Shown: positions 36,366-45,265, counted from the first letter of the stretch. The stretch is 64,000 bases of DNA from Azospirillum lipoferum 4B (GCF_000283655.1 NC_016622.1:1810501-1874500); one strand, 5' to 3'. Numbers and translations: made by a program. Notes: generated by a model not told the origin, from the sequence alone.

Positions 36366-36773
36366 ATGAGCGACCGCCCCACCCCCTCCTCTTCCGGTCT
36401 CCCCATCGGCCACGGCCTTGCCGCGGCGCTGTTCGGCGGCGTCCTGCTGGTGTGGGCGGGGCTGATGGGGCTGTCGCTGCAACGTGCCGCCCTGCCGGAC
36501 GCGACCGACGGCATGATGCTGGCGGTCTTCTCCCCCGGCACCAGCGACGCCGATGCCATGGCGGCGATGGCGCGGGCCGGGGGCGAGCCGGTGCGTTCCA
36601 CCTGGCTCGGATTCGCCTGGGTCGCCCGCGGGACGGAGCCCGGATTCGTCGGCCGGCTGAAGGCGGAGGGCGCGCTCGGCGCCTTTGGGGAGCTTCCGGT
36701 CGGGCCGACGCTGGGCGGCTGCACCGCCACCCCGGTCGACACCGCCAAGATCGCCGCGACCCGCTTGCAATAG
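36366..36773 (+). CDS. Small membrane-anchored protein
   Basis: This 135-residue protein has a single N-terminal hydrophobic segment (GHGLAAALFGGVLLVWAGLMGLSLQ, about residues 15-39) and a periplasmic or cytoplasmic tail with the motif MMLAVFSPGTSDADAMAAMARAGG. It starts 10 bp after the MFS gene stop, so it may be cotranscribed. I do not recognise a family. Start ATG at 36366. Confidence 0.65.
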   Translation: MSDRPTPSSSGLPIGHGLAAALFGGVLLVWAGLMGLSLQRAALPDATDGMMLAVFSPGTSDADAMAAMARAGGEPVRSTWLGFAWVARGTEPGFVGRLKAEGALGAFGELPVGPTLGGCTATPVDTAKIAATRLQ

Positions 36774-36907
36774 GCACCTCTTTCCACCCTGCGGAGCAGC
36801 TTGGGCCTCACCAACGGTGGACGCGCGTCCCTTGCGGTGTCATAGTGCGGCCCGCATTCGACCAGCCCCGTGTCCGCGGGGCCAGACTCCGGAATTCGTG
36901 AGCGACG

Positions 36908-37300
36908 ATGAGCGAGCCGATCTCCCTGTTCACCAAACTGGCGAACATCCACATCCGTTACGTCACGTGGCGTCGGGGCGCCAAGGTCGGCAGCGACCGC
37001 TTCGGCAACGTCTATTACCGCAGCAAGGACACCAAGGCCGGCACGCGTGAGCGCCGCTGGGTCCTGTATGCCGGTGAGCCCGACGCCTCCAAGATCCCGC
37101 CGGAATGGCACGGCTGGCTGCACCACACCACCAAGGATCCGCTGCCCGAGGGGTCGAGCGCCTTCCACAAGCCCTGGCAGAAGGAACATCTGCCCAACAT
37201 GTCGGGCTCGGTCCAGGCCTATCGTCCGCCCGGCCATGCGCTGGCCGGCGGGAAGCGCGTGCCGGCCACCGGCGATTACGAGCCCTGGACGCCGAACTGA
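36908..37300 (+). CDS. NADH:ubiquinone oxidoreductase NDUFA12-type subunit
   Basis: This 130-residue protein is the bacterial homologue of the mitochondrial 17.2-kDa accessory subunit. It shows DRFGNVYYRSKDTKAGTRERRWVLYAGE, IPPEWHGWLHHTTKDPLP and the conserved NMSGSVQAYRPPGH. It docks on the membrane/peripheral-arm junction of complex I in alphaproteobacteria and mitochondria. It is separated from mlaD by a terminator hairpin. The location next to mlaD and DUF2155 is a conserved alphaproteobacterial arrangement. Confidence 0.93.
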   Translation: MSEPISLFTKLANIHIRYVTWRRGAKVGSDRFGNVYYRSKDTKAGTRERRWVLYAGEPDASKIPPEWHGWLHHTTKDPLPEGSSAFHKPWQKEHLPNMSGSVQAYRPPGHALAGGKRVPATGDYEPWTPN

Positions 37301-37337
37301 CCCCTGCCTGGGACTGACCCTCACGTCAGAGCGGAAA

Positions 37338-37365
37338 GCCCGGCCCCTTTCGGGCCGGGTTTCGT
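37338..37365 (+). terminator. Intrinsic terminator after the NDUFA12 gene
   Basis: A GC stem (cccggccc / gggccggg) with a ctttc loop is followed by tttcgttt, 37 bp after the NDUFA12 stop. It probably ends that transcript before mlaD. Confidence 0.7.
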
Positions 37366-37392
37366 TTCTGGAACTCGCAGCAGGATAGCTCT

Positions 37393-37902
37393 ATGCGCCG
37401 GAATGTGATCGAAACCGTGCTGGGCGGCGTCGTGCTCGCCGTGGCCGCCGTGTTCCTTGTCTTCGCCTACAAAAGCGCCGATCTGCGCAAGGTGCAGGGC
37501 TATGACATCACCGCCAACTTCACCAGCATCACCGGCCTGCAGGGCGGCGCCGACGTCCGCATCAGCGGCGTGAAGGTCGGCACGGTCACCGGACTGTCCC
37601 TCGACCCCACCAGCTATCAGGCGGTGGTCCACCTGTCGGTCGACAATTCGGTGAAGCTGCCGAAGGACACCGCTGCGGTCATCGCGTCGGAAAGCCTGCT
37701 GGGCGGCAAGTTCCTGTCGCTGGAGCCGGGCGGCGATCCCGACATGATCAAGCCGAACGGCAAGATCGAGTTCACGCAGAGCACGCCGGGCCTGGAACAG
37801 CTGCTGGGTCAGGTCATCTTCTCGCTGCAGAGCATGAGCAAGCCGGGCGAGTCGTCGAACGGCCAATCCTCCCAGCCGCCGGCACAGCCGCCGAAGCTGT
37901 AA
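37393..37902 (+). CDS. mlaD: MlaD-like MCE-domain protein
   Basis: This 169-residue protein has a single N-terminal membrane span (ETVLGGVVLAVAAVFLVFAYK) and an MCE domain (GYDITANFTSITGLQGGADVRISGVKVGTVTGLSL), like E. coli MlaD. MlaD forms the periplasmic hexamer of the Mla phospholipid-transport system at the inner membrane. No mlaE/mlaF genes are adjacent here, which is common in this group. The ATG follows the terminator hairpin. Confidence 0.93.
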   Translation: MRRNVIETVLGGVVLAVAAVFLVFAYKSADLRKVQGYDITANFTSITGLQGGADVRISGVKVGTVTGLSLDPTSYQAVVHLSVDNSVKLPKDTAAVIASESLLGGKFLSLEPGGDPDMIKPNGKIEFTQSTPGLEQLLGQVIFSLQSMSKPGESSNGQSSQPPAQPPKL

Positions 37903-38003
37903 TCGCCAACCCTGGGCGTGGCCGGAACAGACGGCCACGCTCCGGCGTTCTTCCTGCTGTCCGGACGGCGACTGCCGCCGGATCCTGTAGCAGGAGGAGT
38001 TCG

Positions 38004-38210
38004 ATGCGTCTTTCCCATTTGGCCGCGTTCGGCTTGGCCCTGGCGACCGCTGCCTGCGGCGCCGACATGCAAGAGAAAACCGCCAGCGAACGGCTTGGCG
38101 GTGCTGGCGCCGGTGCGGCGACCCAGAAGATCGAAGACCACGACACGGCCCAGAGCGGGTCCGGCTCCACCTACAGCGCCCCTGCATCGCGCAGCAGCGT
38201 CACGCGCTGA
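38004..38210 (+). CDS. Small predicted lipoprotein
   Basis: This 68-residue protein has a signal peptide with a clean lipobox (LAAFGLALATAACGAD, Cys at about residue 19) and a short charged, Ser-rich tail. It lies between mlaD and the DUF2155 gene. It is probably a lipid-modified envelope protein, but no family is recognisable. The start follows aggaggagttcgATG, a strong ribosome-binding site. Confidence 0.75.
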   Translation: MRLSHLAAFGLALATAACGADMQEKTASERLGGAGAGAATQKIEDHDTAQSGSGSTYSAPASRSSVTR

Positions 38211-38362
38211 ACCATCCGCCACGGACAACCCATCCCGGCGTCCCCGCCACTGGACGCTGACCCGCTTCCGGGCTAGAAGGCGGAGCGCCCCCGGCAGAAC
38301 CCGCGCCGACAGGCAGGTCCCGGCCGCGAGGGCGCCGTCCGCAATAACGGAAGCGATCCGAC

Positions 38363-38767
38363 GTGACGCGACTCTCAAGATGTTTCCGGCCGGCCGCCCG
38401 GTTGATGGGTACCGCGGCGGTGCTGGTCCCGCTGGCCGTCCAGGCTGCCCCGGTCCCGAACCAGATGTTGGAGCGGCCGGCGGCAAAGCTGCAATGGCTG
38501 GACAAGGTGACCGCCCGCACCTCCACCTTCACCATGAAGGTCGGGGAAACCAGGGCGATGAGCAGCCTGCGCATCACGCTGCGCGCCTGCCGCGAGAACC
38601 CGCCGATCGAAACACCGGAATCCGCGGCCTTCCTGGAGGTGACGGAAATCAAGCCCGGCGAGCAGGCGGAACAGGTCTTCAGCGGCTGGATGTTCGCCTC
38701 CAGCCCTGCCCTGTCGGCGATGGAAAACCCGATCTACGACGTGTGGGTTCTGGGCTGCGAGCAGTGA
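38363..38767 (+). CDS. DUF2155 secreted protein
   Basis: This 134-residue protein has an N-terminal signal peptide (LMGTAAVLVPLAVQAAP). The DUF2155 core follows: LDKVTARTSTFTMKVGE, IETPESAAFLEV, and FSGWMFASSPALSAMENPIYDVWVLGC. This family is widespread in alphaproteobacteria and is usually near the NDUFA12/mlaD genes; its role is unknown. The GTG start at 38363 is used, and an internal ATG (MGTAAV) would remove part of the signal sequence. Confidence 0.88.
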   Translation: MTRLSRCFRPAARLMGTAAVLVPLAVQAAPVPNQMLERPAAKLQWLDKVTARTSTFTMKVGETRAMSSLRITLRACRENPPIETPESAAFLEVTEIKPGEQAEQVFSGWMFASSPALSAMENPIYDVWVLGCEQ

Positions 38768-38785
38768 GGGCGTCGGGGAGGGTCG

Positions 38786-38943
38786 GGCTTATTGCCCCCT
38801 CCCCATCCCTCCCCCGCTATGCGGGAGAGGGGGTAGGACGCTTGCCGGCGTGACCTAATCGTCGAAGCGGCGGCAGTCCCCTCTCCCGCGATCGGACCGG
38901 CCTTTGGCCGGCCGAGGGCGGGGGAGGGTTAGGGAGGGGGCAC
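38786..38943. repeat. REP/MITE-like pair of inverted repeats
   Basis: The outer arms (near 38790-38818 and 38920-38943) are long, matching inverted sequences rich in C runs and G runs. Inner palindromes (ccgctatgcggg and related) sit inside. A shorter copy of the ccctctcccgc...gcgggagaggg element occurs again at 27981-28007. The structure resembles a bacterial interspersed mosaic element or REP pair located between convergent genes. Confidence 0.6.
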
Positions 38944-38962
38944 GCGCCGCGATACCGATCCC

Positions 38963-39625
38963 TTACTCCGCCACCGCCGCGATGGGATTGCCCAGCGCCT
39001 TGTCCAGATAGTCGTCGACCTGCGTCGCCAGATCGTCGGTGCGGTTGACGAAGAAGTGGCTGGCGCCGGGGACCACGCGGTGGTCGATGCGGATGTCCTT
39101 CTGGTGCGACAGCTTGGTCACCAGCTTGCTCACCGCAGCCTGGGGCACCACCTCGTCCTTGTCGCCATGGATGATCAGGCCCGAGGACGGGCACGGCGCC
39201 AGGAAGGAGAAGTCGAACAGGTTGGCCGGCGGCGAGACCGACACGAAGCCGTCGATCTCCGGACGGCGCATCAGAAGCTGCATGCCGATCCAGGCGCCGA
39301 ACGACACGCCGCCGATCCAGCAGACCGGCGCATTCGGGTTGTAGGTCTGCAGCCAGTCAAGCGCCGCCGCGGCGTCGGCCAGTTCCCCCTCCCCCTTGTC
39401 GTAGGTACCCTGGCTGCGCCCGACACCGCGGAAATTGAAGCGAAGCGCCGAATAGCCGCGCTTGGTGAAGGACTGGAACAGGGTGAAGACCACCTTGTTG
39501 TTCATCGTCCCATTGTGCTGCGGGTGCGGGTGCAACAGCAGCGCGACCGGGGCGTTCGGCTGCTTGCCGTGGGTGTAACGGCCTTCCAGGCGACCGGCGG
39601 GACCGTTGAAGAGCACTTCAGGCAT
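38963..39625 (-). CDS. Alpha/beta hydrolase
   Basis: The 220-residue protein has an alpha/beta hydrolase fold. The nucleophile elbow is GGVSFGAW (Ser in GxSxG), HGDKDEVVP precedes the acid, and GASHFF supplies the His. It also contains LHPHPQHNGTMNNKVV near the N-terminus, characteristic of a dienelactone-hydrolase-like group whose genes often sit beside iscR and cysE in this lineage. It is divergent from cysE. Substrate is unknown. Confidence 0.9.
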   Translation of the reverse strand: MPEVLFNGPAGRLEGRYTHGKQPNAPVALLLHPHPQHNGTMNNKVVFTLFQSFTKRGYSALRFNFRGVGRSQGTYDKGEGELADAAAALDWLQTYNPNAPVCWIGGVSFGAWIGMQLLMRRPEIDGFVSVSPPANLFDFSFLAPCPSSGLIIHGDKDEVVPQAAVSKLVTKLSHQKDIRIDHRVVPGASHFFVNRTDDLATQVDDYLDKALGNPIAAVAE

Positions 39626-39969
39626 GGGAACGACGTTCCTGACGCGGACAAAGGGTTGTTGGAACCGCCGCAGCGGCGAACCGGGGATGATCCGGCCTGC
39701 CGCCCCGACGCACGGGGCCTTACGAGCCCCTCACGGATTTTCCCGCTTTGGAGTGGGGTTTTTCGCACACAATTCTTGACCGTTTTGCTTGGTCATCATA
39801 TATGCGTCGTAACGTCCTCCGGGGCAACCCGCCTGACCCGCCCGATCGGCCCAGCGCTAGCGGGACCGGCCGAAAGACCGGGTCCATGCCGGTCGGATCC
39901 GCAAGGTTCCGGACCGGAAGGTCCTGAACCGCAAGGTTCCGACCGGCCGAAGCCGGGCGCGGGCGACCG
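39626..39969. other. Divergent regulatory region of the hydrolase and the cysE-isc operon
   Basis: This 344-bp gap holds a strong sigma-70-like promoter (listed separately). Just before cysE it also carries two copies of ccgcaaggttccg (39899-39911 and 39929-39941) among other stem-forming GC-rich sequence. The copies suggest a structured mRNA leader. No gene is supported here. Confidence 0.5.
39776..39804 (+). promoter_or_regulatory. Sigma-70-type promoter for cysE-iscR operon
   Basis: TTGACC at 39776-39781 and TATATG at 39799-39804 are separated by 17 bp. These are close to consensus, and the position about 165 bp before cysE suggests a long leader. IscR, encoded downstream, is a likely repressor at or near this site, but no unambiguous IscR box is visible. 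Confidence 0.6.
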
Positions 39970-40764
39970 ATGAGAGCGGCGGACTATACCACGGCGGGTG
40001 ATGGCGTGTTCAAGCATCTTCGCGAAGAGATCGACGGGATCATGGCGCGCGACCCGGCGGCGCGGTCCCGGCTGGAGGTGGCGGTCTGCTACCCCGGATT
40101 TCATGCGATCGTGCTCCATCGCCTTGCCCGGCGTGCCCGCGACGCCGGCTGGCACCTGACCGCCCGCCTCGTCTCGCAGATCGCCCGCTCGCTGACGGGC
40201 ATCGAAATCCATCCCGGCGCCACCATCGGCCGCCGCTTCTTCATCGACCACGGCATGGGCGTCGTGATCGGCGAGACGGCGGAGATCGGCGACGACGTCA
40301 TGCTCTATCACGGCGTGACGCTGGGCGGCACCTCGCTCGATCCCGGCAAGCGCCATCCGACGCTGGGCGACGGCGTGATCGTCGGCGCCGGCGCCAAGAT
40401 CCTGGGCGCCGTCACCATCGGGCGCGGCGCCCGCATCGGCGCCAATGCCGTCGTGGTGGCCGACGTGCCTGCCGACACCGCTGTCGTCGGCATCCCGGCC
40501 AAGCCGGTCACCCCGCGCGACCGGGCGGAAACGCGCAAGTTCATGCCCTACGGCACCCCCTGCGGCGAAATCCCCGATCCGGTGGCCCGCGCACTGACCG
40601 GCCTGCTCGATCAGGTGACGGCGCTGCAGGCCCGTGTCGGCGAGTTGGAGGCGGCGAACCCGCCATCGGCCGCAGCCTTACTACCCCGTTCAACACCCAC
40701 ACCGCTGGAAGCGGTGGCGTCCCACCCCGTCGGGATGCAAGAAGCCCAAGGAGAACCGCGATGA
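39970..40764 (+). CDS. cysE: Serine O-acetyltransferase
   Basis: CysE makes O-acetylserine for cysteine synthesis. The 264-residue protein has an N-terminal helical domain followed by the left-handed beta-helix: [43 protein letters not shown] and the repeated hexapeptides to [10 protein letters not shown]. It ends in an unusual Pro/Ala-rich tail. It overlaps iscR by four bases (ATGA), so cysteine supply and Fe-S assembly are cotranscribed, an arrangement seen in several alphaproteobacteria. Confidence 0.94.
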   Translation: MRAADYTTAGDGVFKHLREEIDGIMARDPAARSRLEVAVCYPGFHAIVLHRLARRARDAGWHLTARLVSQIARSLTGIEIHPGATIGRRFFIDHGMGVVIGETAEIGDDVMLYHGVTLGGTSLDPGKRHPTLGDGVIVGAGAKILGAVTIGRGARIGANAVVVADVPADTAVVGIPAKPVTPRDRAETRKFMPYGTPCGEIPDPVARALTGLLDQVTALQARVGELEAANPPSAAALLPRSTPTPLEAVASHPVGMQEAQGEPR

Positions 40765-41246
40765 GACTCAGCACCAAGGGACGCTATGCCGTGATGGCGA
40801 TGGTCGATCTGGCCGCCACCAGCCAGGGCAGCCCGGTCGCGCTGGCGGACATCGCGGAACGGCAGGAGATCTCGCTGTCCTATCTAGAGCAGCTGTTCGC
40901 CAAGCTGCGCAAGGGCGGGCTGGTCAAGAGCGTGCGCGGTCCCGGCGGCGGCTATCTGCTGGCCCACCCGGCCGATGCCACCCGGGTGTCCGACATCATC
41001 CTGGCGGTGGACGAACCGATCCGCACCACCCGCTGCGCCAATGGCACGCCGCAGGGCTGCCGCACCAACCGATCGCGCTGCCTGACCCACGACCTGTGGG
41101 AGGAACTGGGCAACCAGATCCACATGTATCTCAGCTCGGTCACCGTGGCCGACGTGGTGGAGCGGCGGATCATCGGCACCAGCGGCCTGAACCTGCTGCG
41201 CCCGGCCCCGGCCGCCGACAGCGCCGCGGTCGCCGCCGCCGAGTGA
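40761..41246 (+). CDS. iscR: Fe-S cluster regulator IscR (Rrf2 family)
   Basis: IscR is a winged-helix repressor/activator that senses [2Fe-2S] status. The 161-residue protein begins [19 protein letters not shown] and has the wing GGYLLAHP. Three Cys near residues 92-108 (CANGTPQGC and SRCLTH), followed by His, form the cluster site of canonical IscR. The four-base overlap with cysE indicates translational coupling. It should control this operon. Confidence 0.94.
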   Translation: MRLSTKGRYAVMAMVDLAATSQGSPVALADIAERQEISLSYLEQLFAKLRKGGLVKSVRGPGGGYLLAHPADATRVSDIILAVDEPIRTTRCANGTPQGCRTNRSRCLTHDLWEELGNQIHMYLSSVTVADVVERRIIGTSGLNLLRPAPAADSAAVAAAE

Positions 41247-41281
41247 AGACGACCCTTTCCGGACACGAGCACGCCTGAAAA

Positions 41282-42421
41282 GTGACCACCCTACCCGCCA
41301 ACCTGTTCCGGCGGACCGGAGTCTATCTCGACCACAACGCCACCGCCCCGCTGAAGCCGGAGGTGAAGGCGGCGATGGGTCAGGCGATGGATCTGGTCGG
41401 CAACCCGTCCTCCGTGCATGCCTTCGGCCGCAGCGCCCGGCGCGCGGTGGAAGAGGCGCGCGCCGCCGTGGCCGCGCTCGCCGGGGTCAGGCCGGCGCAG
41501 GTGCTGTTCACCGGCAGCGGGACGGAGGCCAACAACTTCGCGCTGCGCGGCTTCGCCGGCCGCCGGGTGCTGACCTCGGCCATCGAGCATGAATCGGTGC
41601 TGGCCGCCCGGCCCGACGCAGAGCGTTTCGGCGTGACCCGCGACGGCATCGCCGACCTGCAGGATCTGGAGAGCCGCCTGGCCGGTGGGGACGAACCGGC
41701 GCTGGTCTCGCTGATGCTGGTCAACAACGAGACCGGGGTGATCCAGCCGGTGGCGGACACGTCCAGGATCGCCCACGCCCATGGCGCGCTGGTCCATTGC
41801 GACGCCGTGCAGGCGGCGGGACGGCTGCCTCTGTCGCTGTCCGGCCTCGGCATCGACCTGATGACGCTGTCGGCCCACAAGCTGGGCGGCCCGACCGGCG
41901 TCGGGGCGCTGATCCTGGCCGAGGGGCTGGAACCCGATGCGCTGATCCGCGGCGGCGGCCAGGAACGGCGCAAGCGCGCCGGCACTGAGAATCTGCTGGG
42001 CATCGTCGGCTTCGGTGCCGCGGCGCGTCTGGCGCTGGACGGGCTGGCGGCGGCCGCCGACCTCGCCGCCCTGCGCGACCGGCTGGAGCGCGAGGCGCTG
42101 GCCGCCATGCCGCGCGCCCGCGTGATGGGCGCCGGTGCGGCGCGCGTCGCCAACACCAGCTGCCTGATGCTGCCCGGCCTGCCCGGCGAGACCCAGGTGA
42201 TGACGCTCGACCTCGCCGGGGTGGCGGTCAGCGCCGGCTCGGCCTGCTCCAGCGGCAAGGTGAAGCCGTCGCATGTACTGGCGGCGATGGGCGAGGACGA
42301 CCGCTCCGCCGCCAGCGCCATCCGCGTCAGCCTGGGCTGGACCAGCGACGAAGAGGCGGTCGACCGCTTCCTGACGGCCTGGACCGCGATGGCGCGGCGA
42401 AGCGCGCCCGCGAATGGCTGA
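41282..42421 (+). CDS. Cysteine desulfurase (NifS/IscS family)
   Basis: This 379-residue PLP enzyme releases sulfur from cysteine for Fe-S assembly and tRNA thiolation. The PLP Lys lies in TLSAHKLGGPTGVGAL, the catalytic Cys in SAGSACSSGKVKPSHVLAAMGE, and the substrate/PLP motif is TGSGTEANNFAL. It is shorter than canonical IscS (about 404). It has a GTG start at 41282 and follows iscR by 35 bp. No iscU or iscA gene follows. Confidence 0.92.
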   Translation: MTTLPANLFRRTGVYLDHNATAPLKPEVKAAMGQAMDLVGNPSSVHAFGRSARRAVEEARAAVAALAGVRPAQVLFTGSGTEANNFALRGFAGRRVLTSAIEHESVLAARPDAERFGVTRDGIADLQDLESRLAGGDEPALVSLMLVNNETGVIQPVADTSRIAHAHGALVHCDAVQAAGRLPLSLSGLGIDLMTLSAHKLGGPTGVGALILAEGLEPDALIRGGGQERRKRAGTENLLGIVGFGAAARLALDGLAAAADLAALRDRLEREALAAMPRARVMGAGAARVANTSCLMLPGLPGETQVMTLDLAGVAVSAGSACSSGKVKPSHVLAAMGEDDRSAASAIRVSLGWTSDEEAVDRFLTAWTAMARRSAPANG

Positions 42422-42619
42422 GCCCCCGGTGCCGGCATGGCTGCGCGACCATCTGTCTCCTGTCCGGAAAGCCTGCATTCGCGCATTGCGCCGAATGCGG
42501 CTTCTGGGTATGACGCCGCGGAAGGCCTCTATGATGTCGGGCCGGATGGCGGCGGGGGTATGATGTCGGGTACACCATCCTATCGGCCGAGCCTTTCGGC
42601 GTTTTGACGGACAGCGCGC

Positions 42620-43321
42620 ATGACCCGTTCCAAATCCGGCCCGCCCGGCAACAACAGCGGCGGAATTTCCGGCGCCATCGCCGGCGATCTGGAGCCCTGC
42701 GGCGCCTGCGGCCGCTCGGTGGCGCCGCGCGCCCTGTTCTGCCACGCCTGCGGTGCGGCGCAGCCGCCGCGGCCGCTCGACCCCTTCACCCGGCTGGGGC
42801 TGGAACGGCGCTTCGACATCGATCTGGAGCAGCTGTCGAAGCAGCATGCCGGCTTCACCCGCGCCATGGACCCGGAACGCTTCGCCGCCCGCGGCCCGCG
42901 CCAGCAGGCCAACGCCAAGGCCCAGGTCGACGCGCTGCGCGAAGCCTACGAGGTGCTGCGCGATCCCATCCGCCGCGCCCATGCGCTGCTGTCACTGCTG
43001 GGCGGCGCGCCGGCCGCGAGCGACGGGGCCGGGAATGGGGCCGATAACGGCGATGAGGAGATCGCCGACCTCGCCGCCCGGCTGACCCGTGCCGACGACG
43101 CGCTGGAACTGGACCGCATCGGCCTGGACCTCGGCCAGCGGATCGAGGCCTGCATCAAGTATCTCGCCCCCGCCTTCCGCAAGGCGCAGACGGCCTCCGG
43201 CCCGGACAGCCCGCCGGCCACCGATGGCGCCGCCCGCATCCTGGCCCGGCTGGAACGGCTGGAGGCGCTGGCAGCCGACGTCCGCGACCGCCGTGCCGCC
43301 CTGACGCCGCCGCGCCCCTGA
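42620..43321 (+). CDS. HscB-like cochaperone with zinc ribbon and atypical J domain
   Basis: This 233-residue protein has an N-terminal CxxC...CxxC zinc ribbon (ACGRSVAPRALFCHACG, about residues 28-48) like the one in eukaryotic HSC20. It then has a J-domain-like and C-terminal helical region typical of HscB (QVDALREAYEVLRDPIRRAHALLSLLG). However, the HPD motif that stimulates Hsp70 ATPase is replaced by MDPERF in the same place. It may therefore be impaired in HscA activation, or have changed partner. It lies between the cysteine desulfurase and ferredoxin genes, so Fe-S biogenesis is the likely context. The start ATG is at 42620. Confidence 0.78.
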   Translation: MTRSKSGPPGNNSGGISGAIAGDLEPCGACGRSVAPRALFCHACGAAQPPRPLDPFTRLGLERRFDIDLEQLSKQHAGFTRAMDPERFAARGPRQQANAKAQVDALREAYEVLRDPIRRAHALLSLLGGAPAASDGAGNGADNGDEEIADLAARLTRADDALELDRIGLDLGQRIEACIKYLAPAFRKAQTASGPDSPPATDGAARILARLERLEALAADVRDRRAALTPPRP

Positions 43322-43388
43322 CCCGGCCTAACCCTTTCCAACCCCTGCCCTTTCAATCGCTAGGCAACCTTAGAAGAACGAGGACCCC

Positions 43389-43718
43389 ATGCCCAAGATG
43401 ACCTTCATCGAGCCCGATGGCAGCCGCCGCGAGGTGGACGCCCCGCTCGGCCTGTCCGTGCTGGAGATCGCGCACAAGAACAGCCTGGACCTGGAAGGCG
43501 CCTGCGAGGGCTCGCTGGCCTGCTCCACCTGCCATGTCGTGATCGAGCCGGAATGGTTCGACGTCCTGCCGGAAGCGCAGGAGGACGAGGAGGACATGCT
43601 GGACCTCGCCTTCGGCCTGACCAAGACCTCGCGCCTCGGCTGCCAGATCATCATGACCGAAGAGCTGGACGGTCTGGTCGTCCGCCTGCCGGGCGGCAGC
43701 AACAACGCGATGAAGTAA
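43389..43718 (+). CDS. fdx: ISC-type [2Fe-2S] ferredoxin
   Basis: The 109-residue ferredoxin has the adrenodoxin/Isc-type cluster motif [16 protein letters not shown] (Cys-x5-Cys-x2-Cys) and the fourth Cys in RLGCQI. It supplies electrons for Fe-S cluster assembly. It sits between the HscB-like gene and mnmA, matching the usual isc order minus hscA. Length and start are normal. Confidence 0.95.
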   Translation: MPKMTFIEPDGSRREVDAPLGLSVLEIAHKNSLDLEGACEGSLACSTCHVVIEPEWFDVLPEAQEDEEDMLDLAFGLTKTSRLGCQIIMTEELDGLVVRLPGGSNNAMK

Positions 43719-43853
43719 CGGCGCGGGGGAACCCTGTTCCGGCCGCCGGAGACGGCGTCACGCGACGCAAGACCCGGCGGCCTCTTTCCCCTGCCCGTCC
43801 CCTGTTTCGATTTCCTACTTTCCCGGGCGCCTGCCCGTACCATATAGGGCGCC

Positions 43854-45017
43854 ATGAACTCCCTCGGTCTTTCAAAGCGCCCCCAGGACACCCGCGTCGT
43901 CGTCGCGATGTCCGGCGGGGTGGATTCCTCCGTCACCGCCGCCGTGCTGCGGGAGGAGGGCTATGACGTCGTCGGCATCACGCTGCAGCTTTACGACCAC
44001 GGCCTCGCCTTGCAGAAGCCGGGCGCATGCTGCGCCGGCCAGGACATCTACGACGCCCGTCAGGTCGCCGACCGCATCGGCATCCCGCATTACGTCCTGG
44101 ATTACGAAGGCCGCTTCAGCCAGGACGTGATGGATGATTTCGCCGACAGCTATCTGCGCGGCGAAACGCCGATCCCCTGCGTGCGCTGCAACCAGCGCGT
44201 CAAGTTCCGCGACCTGCTCAACACCGCCCGCGACCTTGGCGCCGACGCGCTCGCCACCGGCCATTACGTCCGCCGCATCGCCGGTCCGCAGGGCGCCGAA
44301 CTGCACCGCGCCGTCGATCCCGCCAAGGACCAGAGCTATTTCCTGTTCGCCACCACGCGCGAACAGCTGGAGTTCCTGCGCTTCCCGCTGGGCGGCCTGA
44401 CCAAGCCGGAAACCCGCGCGCTGGCCGAGCGCCACGGGCTGGAGGTCGCCGCCAAGCCCGACAGTCAGGACATCTGCTTCGTGCCCAACGGCAATTATGC
44501 CGAGGTGGTGGCGAAGCTGCGCCCCGGCTCCGTCGAGCCCGGCGACATCGTCCATGTCGACGGCCGCGTTCTGGGCCGCCACAAGGGCGTCGTCCACTAC
44601 ACGGTCGGCCAGCGCAAGGGGCTGGGCATCGGCGGCATCCGCGGTCAGGAGGAGGAAGCGCTCTACGTCGTCCGCCTGGAGCCGGCCCGCCGCCGCGTCG
44701 TGGTTGGCCCACGCCGCGACCTCGCCCGCTCGCTGGTAATGGTGCGCGACGTGAACTGGCTCGGCCCCGATCTCGCCGACGGTGCGGGGATCGAGGTGTC
44801 GGTGAAGCTGCGCTCCGCCCAGCCGGCGGCCCCCGCCCTGTGGCGCGCCGGGCCGGACGGCAGCGCGCGCGTCGAACTGCTGGAGGCCCAGCACGGCATC
44901 GCCCCCGGTCAGGCCTGCGTCGTCTACCAGGGCGACCGCGTGCTGGGCGGCGGCTGGATTGCCGGCACCGCCGGAGGTGTGGCCGAGGGCGCCGAGGTGG
45001 GTGAAACGGTGGCTTGA
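43854..45017 (+). CDS. mnmA: tRNA-specific 2-thiouridylase MnmA
   Basis: MnmA uses ATP and persulfide sulfur to make s2U34 in tRNA-Lys, -Glu and -Gln. The 387-residue protein shows the PP-loop [17 protein letters not shown], the first catalytic Cys in [17 protein letters not shown] and the second Cys in [10 protein letters not shown]. Its sulfur comes from cysteine desulfurase, whose gene is in the same cluster. Length and ATG at 43854 are typical. Confidence 0.96.
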   Translation: MNSLGLSKRPQDTRVVVAMSGGVDSSVTAAVLREEGYDVVGITLQLYDHGLALQKPGACCAGQDIYDARQVADRIGIPHYVLDYEGRFSQDVMDDFADSYLRGETPIPCVRCNQRVKFRDLLNTARDLGADALATGHYVRRIAGPQGAELHRAVDPAKDQSYFLFATTREQLEFLRFPLGGLTKPETRALAERHGLEVAAKPDSQDICFVPNGNYAEVVAKLRPGSVEPGDIVHVDGRVLGRHKGVVHYTVGQRKGLGIGGIRGQEEEALYVVRLEPARRRVVVGPRRDLARSLVMVRDVNWLGPDLADGAGIEVSVKLRSAQPAAPALWRAGPDGSARVELLEAQHGIAPGQACVVYQGDRVLGGGWIAGTAGGVAEGAEVGETVA

Positions 45018-45082
45018 ATCAGGGGGTTAAGCGGTTTTCCGCCGACCGGCCGAAAAAAAACGCACCCCCCGAAAATTCCGCG

Positions 45083-45112
45083 TTGACAGGCCAACTCGCC
45101 CTATCCTATATA
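45083..45112 (+). promoter_or_regulatory. Sigma-70-like promoter of the tRNA gene
   Basis: TTGACA at 45083-45088 and TATATA at 45107-45112, 18 bp apart, lie 75 bp upstream of the tRNA. The -35 is consensus. Confidence 0.75.
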
Positions 45113-45186
45113 GCGGCTCCCGGCGGCAACGACGGGACACGATGGTAGCCAACGGCGGCGGAAACGCCAACAACGGCGAACACGAT

Positions 45187-45261
45187 GGCAGCGTAGCTCA
45201 GTGGTAGAGCAGGGGAATCATAATCCCTTGGTCGGGGGTTCAAATCCCTCCGCTGCTACCA
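45187..45261 (+). tRNA. tRNA-Met (CAT anticodon)
   Basis: The sequence folds into a complete cloverleaf. The acceptor stem is GGCAGCG/CGCTGCT (closing G-T pair at the end), and the D stem is gctc/gagc. The anticodon stem is gggga/tcccT with loop ATCATAA, and the T loop is TTCAAAT. An encoded CCA closes the gene at 45261. The CAT anticodon fits elongator tRNA-Met; tRNA-Ile2 (lysidine) cannot be excluded by sequence alone, but the body is unlike an initiator (no CGCGGGG start). It lies just upstream of the mobile element and could be its integration site. Confidence 0.9.
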
Positions 45262-45265
45262 TCAG

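Noticed and set aside
37942-38003. A second open frame around the lipoprotein gene
   Set aside because: It lacks a start in a good context; the 38004 ATG has a much better ribosome-binding site.
45187-45261. Initiator tRNA-Met
   Set aside because: The body lacks the CGCGGGG start and the mismatched acceptor end of initiator tRNAs; elongator tRNA-Met fits better.
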